Of a stretch of DNA of 64,000 bases, positions 57,265-64,000 are shown piece by piece (within the stretch, counting starts at the first letter, position 1; each line of letters begins with the position of its first letter). Origin of the DNA: Opitutales bacterium. Its GTDB lineage: Bacteria; Verrucomicrobiota; Verrucomicrobiia; Opitutales; JABSRG01. The notes beneath the pieces are model-generated. The model did no database searches, was not told where the DNA came from, and saw only the letters and a list, made by a program, of their open reading frames with translations. The stretch is from NCBI GenBank assembly GCA_028280845.1, contig JANQKZ010000049.1, positions 1-64,000 of the forward strand. Direction: 5' to 3'. Both the position numbers and the translations under genes were made by a program.

Positions 57265-58863
57265 CTATTTCGCTTCGAAAATAACGACCCCCATGGGGCT
57301 GGTCAACTCGGGAGGTCGTTTCACCTGCATCCAGGTGTTGCTCGTAAAATCATATTCTCCAGCATCGATATATTCTCCCGTGAGGGGGTTAAACCAGGTA
57401 ATCTGCATGACTTTACCTTTTAACTCATTCAAGGCGCCAAAAATGCCCAGGCGATCCTCGGGCATATAAAAGAGGTAAAGATCCTCTCCATTCGTCAGCA
57501 TGGGGCTGGAAAAAGGGTTTTGGCGGGGAACCAGGGTATTGTAGTTATACCGCGTAAACAGCTCGATCAGGTGCCGGTAATAGTGGAAATGAGGCTGCTC
57601 TGCTTTGGGTAGCGCGAAGGGCTCCGTGATCACGTTATACCAAGACGTGTTTTGCCAGTAGTAGGTCGAGTACACACCCGCAAAGACACATTGGTAGTTG
57701 CGATCCAGGCAGGCAACCGGGTCGGTGTAGGCCCCGTCAAATATCGAGTAAGTCGTCTTCTCATACCCGCCATGCTCTATGTTAAACACTGGCTCGTTGG
57801 CGTGCTTTTGCGCAACCTCGACCATGCGGTAATAGAGGTAGGGCTCCCACTCCTGAATCGAAATGAAATCAACCATGTCGGGGAATGCGTTGCAGTAGTT
57901 GTAATCGTGGACGGAGAGCAGGCGATCATGCCCGTCTAACTGCTTTAGCCGTTCAATCCGCCGCGTGATATAGCCCATATCATCTCGTCCGTATGCCAGG
58001 GCTTCTTTGGAAATATCCCAGATCAAGTTGGGGTAGGCCTGATATCGCTTGACCACATAGTCAAAAAAGCGGTTGTCGGCCTCAGATTCGGGCTCGGGCC
58101 AGTTCACCTTTTTATTCCAGACATAAATCATAAGGTGGGCGACTATGGCCTGCTCATCCAGATGCGCGATCACGCGGTCCAGTCGCTGAAAATATTCCAC
58201 ATCCAGGATGGAAAAATCGGGGTCCTCATTGTTGCCCCCAAAGGGAAACACCGTCGGCCGGTCAAAGCGGTGTTCTGGCTTTGCTTTTTCCCGCTCCCCC
58301 CAGTTGGCGTCATAGGCAAACACATTCATGACGATCTGGTTGAAGCCATGGTCGGCCACATCTTTCACCAGCGAGCGGGTCAACGGAATGTCGGCCGGAT
58401 TCTCCGCATCCAGTGCAAAGATCCAGTCGAGCTCGAAGGCCACCAGAAAATACGGCGTGCCATCGGCATAAGCGAACCGTTGAGGATTTCCCTCAGGGAT
58501 GACAATCGGACCCCGCTGCCAATCTCGCGTATTCGGATTCACGGTCAAGGATCCGCTCAAACCGGATAACTCCTTTCGGCTGGAAAAGGTGGTGTAAGTC
58601 CAATCGCCCGTTGCAGGTGGGCAGAAACGTATAATCCATTCACGCCCTCCGTTAAAAAACCCGGGAATTCGCATAGACTGCCCATCCTCGCCGGTAAAGG
58701 TTGCCCAGAACTCAACTGCAAAAGGATCGACTAAACCTGCAGCTGGGGCATCGGCTACAAATGGAAAATCAACCACCTCCCATTGCTCGGCGGTTCGAGC
58801 ACCCAGAAGGGCAGGAAGAAAACAACCCAGGAGGATTACGGAGCGGGTAATAGGGGACTGCAT
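57265..58863 (-). CDS. DUF5060 domain secreted protein (glycoside-hydrolase-like)
   Basis: 'EQWEVVDFPFVADAPAAGLVDPFAVEFWATFTGEDG...IPGFFNGGREWIIRFCPPATGDWTYTT...' plus TIM-barrel-like region. Confidence 0.83.
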   Translation of the reverse strand: MQSPITRSVILLGCFLPALLGARTAEQWEVVDFPFVADAPAAGLVDPFAVEFWATFTGEDGQSMRIPGFFNGGREWIIRFCPPATGDWTYTTFSSRKELSGLSGSLTVNPNTRDWQRGPIVIPEGNPQRFAYADGTPYFLVAFELDWIFALDAENPADIPLTRSLVKDVADHGFNQIVMNVFAYDANWGEREKAKPEHRFDRPTVFPFGGNNEDPDFSILDVEYFQRLDRVIAHLDEQAIVAHLMIYVWNKKVNWPEPESEADNRFFDYVVKRYQAYPNLIWDISKEALAYGRDDMGYITRRIERLKQLDGHDRLLSVHDYNYCNAFPDMVDFISIQEWEPYLYYRMVEVAQKHANEPVFNIEHGGYEKTTYSIFDGAYTDPVACLDRNYQCVFAGVYSTYYWQNTSWYNVITEPFALPKAEQPHFHYYRHLIELFTRYNYNTLVPRQNPFSSPMLTNGEDLYLFYMPEDRLGIFGALNELKGKVMQITWFNPLTGEYIDAGEYDFTSNTWMQVKRPPELTSPMGVVIFEAK

Positions 58864-58955
58864 ACGGAATCTGATTAACCATCAGATCGAATCCATAAAC
58901 AAGCAAAACAGCGGTCATTTCGATTCGCACGTTGACTGGACTCAACTTCAATCCC

Positions 58956-59402
58956 CTATCCGGCCTGCACCAGATTCCAGGCAACCAGAAAGACATAGAG
59001 GAGCGCAAAATAAACGAATAAGGTGTTCATCAATACTTCTCCGATTTTGTTAAACCAGGTTTGTGGAATTTCATACATGGGATAATGCAAAACCTGCACC
59101 ACCAGTTTTCCTACCCAATAAGCCGCGATGAGACCAGTTAGCGCCAAGGCAAGCGGCTCCCCCGTAATCAACGCGGGCGCCATGATGATCGCAATCAGTC
59201 CAAAACTGAAATTCAGGCCCTGGATATAATACCCATAGGTTTTCGCTATCTGCTGGTTGAGGGGGCGTAGTTGTTTCACGTCCTCATAACAATTAAATAC
59301 ATGATGCCGCACATACGGATACACCAAAGCGGTGAAAATCTGCCCGGCTCCACCGGCCATAATCGCAGATATGAGCAAAGTCTGTGGAGTCACATTATTC
59401 AT
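58956..59402 (-). CDS. Hypothetical multi-TM membrane protein
   Basis: 148 aa, four hydrophobic segments. Confidence 0.7.
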   Translation of the reverse strand: MNNVTPQTLLISAIMAGGAGQIFTALVYPYVRHHVFNCYEDVKQLRPLNQQIAKTYGYYIQGLNFSFGLIAIIMAPALITGEPLALALTGLIAAYWVGKLVVQVLHYPMYEIPQTWFNKIGEVLMNTLFVYFALLYVFLVAWNLVQAG

Positions 59403-59575
59403 CGTATTTGCCTTATAATTCCTTTATTTCCAATAATTTCCGAAATTACAATAATTAAAATCATGCTCTGCCTGGAAGATCCACAGAGCAGCCCGGGCAT
59501 AGCGATTCCCTGCAGAAAGCCTTGCCCCGTGAAATGCACCGTACCTATGCTGGTCGGCTCAATCATCCCAGTACT

Positions 59576-60802
59576 ATGGCACCGAAAAAAGTAGGTATTC
59601 TCACGGCCGGGGGTTTAGCTCCCTGCCTTTCATCAGCAATTGGCGGCCTCATTGAGCGCTACACCGAGTTATCGCCGGACACAGAGATCCTCTGTTATGT
59701 GGGCGGCTACAAGGGACTCCTGCTCGGAGATAGCATCGCCGTAAGCCCGGAAATTCGGGCCAAGGCCGGCGTCCTTCATCGTTACGGCGGAAGCCCGATT
59801 GGCAACAGTCGGGTCAAATTGACCAACGTGGAAGACTGCATCAAGCGCGGTTACATCCAGGAGGGCCAGGACCCGCAGCAAGTTGCGGCAGACCAGCTCG
59901 TTAAAGATGGGGTTGAGATCCTCCATACCATCGGCGGGGATGACACCAACACCGCAGCGGCCGACCTCGCCGCCTTTTTGAAGGCCAACAACTATGAGCT
60001 CCGGGTCATCGGACTTCCCAAGACTGTAGATAACGATGTCTTTCCTATTCGCCAGAGCCTGGGGGCCTGGACCGCCGCCGAACATGGCGCTGATTTCTTT
60101 GAAAATGTGGTCGCCGAACATGGCGCCAATCCCCGCATGCTCATCGTCCACGAAGTCATGGGGAGGAATTGCGGGTGGTTGACCGCTGCGACCGCTTTGG
60201 CTTACCAGAGCCGCCTCCATGCCAAAGAATGGGTCCCGGGTATAGGCCTGAGCAAAGAACGGAGATCGGTGCACGGGGTCTACATCCCCGAAATGGCCGT
60301 CGACATCGGCAACGAGGCCGCCCGCCTGCGTAGGGTTATGGATTCTACCGATTGCGTGAATATCTTCATCAGCGAAGGGGCGGGGGTTGCTGACATCGTC
60401 AAGGAGATGGAAGCCAAAGGAGAAGAAGTCCCCCGGGATGCCTTCGGCCATGTCCGCCTCGACAAAGTCAACCCGGGTGCCTGGTTCGGTAAACAGTTTG
60501 CCGCCATGATCGGTGCAGAAAAAGTGCTGGTTCAGAAGAGCGGTTACTACGCCCGGGCTGCCGCAGCCAACGCCGAGGACCTCCGCCTCATCAAGAGCTG
60601 CACCGATACGGCCGTGGATGTCGCGATCAATGGGGGAGCCGGTGTCATCGGGCACGATGAAGACCAGGACAACCGGCTACGGGCCATTGAATTTGAGCGA
60701 ATCAAGGGAGGAAAACCCTTCGACATCGATGAACCGTGGTTCGCGGAACTTCTGGAATCCATTGGCCAGGCAAAAGGAGAGCAGCAGGAGACAGCGCATT
60801 AG
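59576..60802 (+). CDS. Phosphofructokinase, pyrophosphate-dependent type
   Basis: 'LHTIGGDDTNTAAADLA' (GGDD) and 'GLPKTVDND' signatures of PPi-PFK. Confidence 0.92.
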   Translation: MAPKKVGILTAGGLAPCLSSAIGGLIERYTELSPDTEILCYVGGYKGLLLGDSIAVSPEIRAKAGVLHRYGGSPIGNSRVKLTNVEDCIKRGYIQEGQDPQQVAADQLVKDGVEILHTIGGDDTNTAAADLAAFLKANNYELRVIGLPKTVDNDVFPIRQSLGAWTAAEHGADFFENVVAEHGANPRMLIVHEVMGRNCGWLTAATALAYQSRLHAKEWVPGIGLSKERRSVHGVYIPEMAVDIGNEAARLRRVMDSTDCVNIFISEGAGVADIVKEMEAKGEEVPRDAFGHVRLDKVNPGAWFGKQFAAMIGAEKVLVQKSGYYARAAAANAEDLRLIKSCTDTAVDVAINGGAGVIGHDEDQDNRLRAIEFERIKGGKPFDIDEPWFAELLESIGQAKGEQQETAH

Positions 60803-60939
60803 CCTTTCGTTTCCTAAACCTTATGCCTGAGGAGCTTCAGTTGAATGAGTTCTCGACCCCTGCTGAATCCCAGAAACAAAACACCGGCAGAGCGGGTCTT
60901 TCGCCACAGACGATGACCCGCTTTCACTTTTCAAACAAA

Positions 60940-62277
60940 ATGAAGCACTGTATTTCCGTTTTTCGTCATTTATTTTTCTGGCTCGTCACAGGGGTCGTTG
61001 CCGTATCTGCCGCCCTGGTTCGAACTCAGGACTTTCCCAGCTATCAATTATCCCCCTCCACTGAAGATCAGGTCCTTACCCTCGATTTAACCGAATACTT
61101 CAACTACGAAGACCTCAGCGGAGGCACTCTGGTCCACATAGACCTTAATTTCGGGAATCTCAATATTGAGCTCTACAACGAGGTCGCTCCTATCACAGTG
61201 GAGAACTTCCTCGTTTACCTCAACGGGGGGTCCTACACCGACACCTTTATCCATCGCCGGTCCCTGGCTAACACCGGCCTGGAAGTCATTCAAGGCGGCG
61301 GGTTTGGCCTGTCTCGGGACGAACAGAATAATTATAACGACATTATCCCGGTCGCAACCAATGCCCCCATCCAAAACGAGTACAATACGGAATTTCCCAA
61401 TGGTCGCTATTCCATGTCGATGGCAAAGCTCGGAGGCGATCCCGACAGCGCAACGAGCCAATGGTTTATTAATCTGAGCGACAATTCCGAAGTATTGAAC
61501 GAAAACAACAACGGCGGCTTCACCGTGTTTGCCCAGGTAATCGGATCTTCTCGGACCGTTGTAGACAACATTGGTGGCCTTCAAGTAGTCGATGCTACTG
61601 GGGGTAACCCCAACAATCCCTTCGGTGAACTCCCTGTCCTCCCCACCTTTGATGGAGTCAACGTGTTCTTTGACGATTTAGTCATCCTGAATAGCGCGAC
61701 TACGATGGAGCTTTGGCCGACATCCAATACACCCGGCCTCATTGAATTCGATTCCAGCCAAATCTCCAATCCCGACCTCCTCACCGCGGAAATCAGCGGA
61801 ACGACGCTCACCCTCACCATTCCCCCACAAATGTCCGGCAGCACGGATTTAACTTTTCTAGCCGGCGATCGAGGTAACCTGAACAACGGTGCGATTGAGT
61901 CTACCATTTCAATTGATATCGGGAACCGCTTGGATACGATCCCAGGCATCGAAAATGACTGGAGATACAGCAACTGGTTCGGCCTGTTTTATGCCACCAC
62001 AACAGGCTGGTATTTTCAGCAGCTCCTGGGATGGACCTTCATGCAGGACCTCCCGAATGACGGAGGTTTTTATTTATACATTCCCAACGTCGGGTGGACT
62101 TGGTCACGCCCTGAGAGCTTCCCCGCCCTATGGTGGTTTGAGGGAAATAGCGGACAGGGAACCTGGCTCACCTTCAATAACCAGGAAGCCGATCGTCTGT
62201 ATTTTTATGACTGGTCAATACCTGGCTGGGTCACTCCTGGACTGACCCCGACCGAAGGGCTGGTCCCCGTGGAATAG
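60940..62277 (+). CDS. Secreted cyclophilin-type PPIase with C-terminal aromatic-rich domain
   Basis: 'FGNLNIELYNEVAPITVENFLVYLNGGSYTDTFIHRRS', then 'WYFQQLLGWTFMQDLPNDGGFYLYIPNVGWTWSRPESFPALWWF'. Confidence 0.85.
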   Translation: MKHCISVFRHLFFWLVTGVVAVSAALVRTQDFPSYQLSPSTEDQVLTLDLTEYFNYEDLSGGTLVHIDLNFGNLNIELYNEVAPITVENFLVYLNGGSYTDTFIHRRSLANTGLEVIQGGGFGLSRDEQNNYNDIIPVATNAPIQNEYNTEFPNGRYSMSMAKLGGDPDSATSQWFINLSDNSEVLNENNNGGFTVFAQVIGSSRTVVDNIGGLQVVDATGGNPNNPFGELPVLPTFDGVNVFFDDLVILNSATTMELWPTSNTPGLIEFDSSQISNPDLLTAEISGTTLTLTIPPQMSGSTDLTFLAGDRGNLNNGAIESTISIDIGNRLDTIPGIENDWRYSNWFGLFYATTTGWYFQQLLGWTFMQDLPNDGGFYLYIPNVGWTWSRPESFPALWWFEGNSGQGTWLTFNNQEADRLYFYDWSIPGWVTPGLTPTEGLVPVE

Positions 62278-62282
62278 AAATG

Positions 62283-62425
62283 GGAGGGCGGGATGTCATC
62301 CCGCCGTAGGATAGTAAAAGTCCACCGTCGTCCTGCAGTCGCAGGACTATGGCGAGACGCTCAAATGGCCAGCCAAGCACAGCTTGGGGCAATTTGGCGG
62401 AGGGCGGGATGCTATCCCGCCGTAA
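62283..62425. repeat. REP-like palindromes
   Basis: GGAGGGCGGGATGTCATCCCGCCGTA (~62282-62308) and GGAGGGCGGGATGCTATCCCGCCGTA (~62399-62424), with GTCCTGCAGTCGCAGGAC between them. Confidence 0.8.
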
Positions 62426-62460
62426 TGGCAGCAATTTCCCATTATCAATTTTCCAAAGCC

Positions 62461-63189
62461 CTACTCCCAAATCCCCAACTCCAGCAGCTGCTTTTCCGCC
62501 TGTTTGGCCCAACCACGGTTGGCTACCGGACTTGCCGGACTGGGATGAAGAACCCTCCCGATTCTCAACTCTAGATCCCGATCCTGGAAAACCGCTTTGG
62601 CCCGGGCTTCCGCAAACCCGCCCACCCCGATTAACCAATCGGGTCGCAGGGCTTCCACCACTCGGACCAGATGCTCGTCACACAAGGTCTGCAACGGTGC
62701 CAGTTCAGCCCCAGGCAGTTTATCCGGAGTAATATTTTTCCCGGTCTCTCCCATGAAAACAAGGGGGCAGTAATTCGCCACAAAGTGATCTTCAAAAAAC
62801 GCCTCTGCGGTTTCAAATCGCTCCTTAAAGTATCCCCAAAGGCGGCGCCCGCTCACCTCGCTCTTCTCGCAAGCAAATCCAACAATAGGCCGTTTTGGAT
62901 GTTCCGGGTCGGGTTTTCCGACCGGGACATCGACACCTACCCAATCTCTCACCAGAGACACTTCGCCAAAAGGAACTCCAGTCTGGGCCATCCCCCAAGG
63001 CCCTGGATTCATCCCCATGAAGATAACCCGCTTACGGGAGTTTCCACGCAATTCCAAATACTTCGAATGGGCCCCCCAAGCATATTCAAGGGGGTTGTAT
63101 ACATGGGTTACGGGCGGCTCAAATTTTAATTGCGAGACTTGCGCGGAGAGCTGGGCAGCTATATGTTTAAGGGCGTTAGCAGGCTTCAT
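62461..63189 (-). CDS. SMUG1-like uracil-DNA glycosylase
   Basis: 'VIFMGMNPGPWGMAQTGVPFGEV' and 'LHPSPASPVANRGW' family-3 UDG motifs. Confidence 0.93.
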   Translation of the reverse strand: MKPANALKHIAAQLSAQVSQLKFEPPVTHVYNPLEYAWGAHSKYLELRGNSRKRVIFMGMNPGPWGMAQTGVPFGEVSLVRDWVGVDVPVGKPDPEHPKRPIVGFACEKSEVSGRRLWGYFKERFETAEAFFEDHFVANYCPLVFMGETGKNITPDKLPGAELAPLQTLCDEHLVRVVEALRPDWLIGVGGFAEARAKAVFQDRDLELRIGRVLHPSPASPVANRGWAKQAEKQLLELGIWE

Positions 63190-63279
63190 ATGATATCCTG
63201 GAACGCGATCCTCATGCCTGGCCTCCCCTTAAAACAAGCCTAAATTAACCTCCCCTCCGTCCCCTCAGTCTCGTTCGTT

Positions 63280-63495
63280 ATGCTGATGATCAACCCGGAC
63301 CGTCGCCCCCCCGACGATGATGACTTTCGACCGCCCCCAAAGCAGGTTGGGCTTCCTTTTTATGCCCTACCGCTCTTGATTTGTTCCGCCGGGTTCGACC
63401 TCTACCTCAGCTGGAATTCGAAGAGTCTGAGTGTGTTTGTATCCGTTGGAGCTCTCATCTATCTACTGGGCCATTTCGTCTGGAAAAAAAGATAG
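63280..63495 (+). CDS. Small membrane protein, hypothetical
   Basis: 71 aa with two hydrophobic segments. Confidence 0.55.
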   Translation: MLMINPDRRPPDDDDFRPPPKQVGLPFYALPLLICSAGFDLYLSWNSKSLSVFVSVGALIYLLGHFVWKKR

Positions 63496-63699
63496 CCTCT
63501 ATTCCCGGGTCTTAGGTTATGGATCACACTGGCTGCCGGTTCCGGCTGGGATCGCGGCGAGGAGCTGTGCCGGCATATGTCTTTATTGCAGTCAGCCAGC
63601 ACAAAGGGGCTCCTTCCTGATTCGAGGCCCGGATTTCCTGAATTAATTTTTTGAATTCAATTGAGTTTCCTGATGTATCCATGAGCCTCTGCAGAAAGA

Positions 63700-64000
63700 A
63701 TGGACGCTCCGCAAACTCAACCTCGGCGCCTGGATGCGAGTCTGCTCCTGGCCCTTACCTTATCCCTGGTCTTGCTCACGAATTCTGTCCGCTCCTTCCC
63801 GGGCCCCGAACTGCCGCCTATTGGGGGAGTTGATAAAATCCTCCATCTGCTCTACTTTGGCCTCCTCGCAACCCTGTTTTATCGAAGTGCGCTCTTTCAA
63901 TCGACAAAGCGCCCCTTCCTCCTCGCCGTCCTCATCACGGGTGGGGTCGGAGTAGCTGACGAAGCCTTTCAGTCCCTGTCAATTTACCGCACTGTAGATG
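63700..64000 (+). CDS. VanZ-like family protein (truncated by window edge)
   Basis: Open frame MDAPQTQPRRLDASLLLALTLSLVLLTNSVRSFPGPELPPIGGVDKILHLLYFGLLATLFYRSALFQSTKRPFLLAVLITGGVGVADEAFQSLSIYRTVD; absent from the ORF track because no stop lies in the window. Confidence 0.85.
   Translation, partial: MDAPQTQPRRLDASLLLALTLSLVLLTNSVRSFPGPELPPIGGVDKILHLLYFGLLATLFYRSALFQSTKRPFLLAVLITGGVGVADEAFQSLSIYRTVD

Noticed and set aside
59669-60655. 328-aa minus-strand ORF opposite PPi-PFK
   Set aside because: Long only because of GC-rich codon structure of the PFK gene; no recognisable motifs.

Overview
The window is 64 kb of bacterial chromosome. Gene content and protein style (verrucomicrobial-type secreted beta-sandwich and cyclophilin architectures, an intact arginine operon, SMUG1) suggest Verrucomicrobiota/Opitutae, but this is inference. 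Main blocks in order: a TolC/MacA/MacB-type efflux operon (minus strand); a cNMP-binding protein; a TonB receptor behind a TPP riboswitch; a phototrophy cassette (fused CrtYcd-type lycopene cyclase, Blh dioxygenase, xanthorhodopsin-like pump); Na+/H+ antiporter, MBL hydrolase, RNase D-like protein and cyclophilin; an SPFH protein; a MoxR/DUF58/transglutaminase triad; a copper-receptor-like TonB protein; an unusual SBP-TolC fusion; transaldolase; rplM-rpsI; argCJB-D-F-G interrupted by one decayed and one intact four-helix-bundle (23S-IVP-like) gene; a collagen-like protein; tRNA-Leu(CAA); a secreted Cys/Met tandem-repeat protein; dusB; trmH-like; a CAP-domain protein; hrpA; a K+ channel with a zinc ribbon; tRNA-Pro(GGG) beside partial tRNA repeats and vapBC; DUF5060; PPi-PFK; a cyclophilin with a C-terminal aromatic domain; SMUG1; and a truncated VanZ-like gene at the edge. 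The best leads are the inverted-repeat-flanked four-helix-bundle unit in the arg operon, the Cys/Met 16-residue repeat protein, the SBP-TolC fusion, the tRNA-Pro fragment array, the dispersed intergenic palindromic repeats, and the rhodopsin with a carotenoid-antenna-type fenestration. No CRISPR array, rRNA or transposase was found. All family assignments come from motif recognition by eye; no searches were run.
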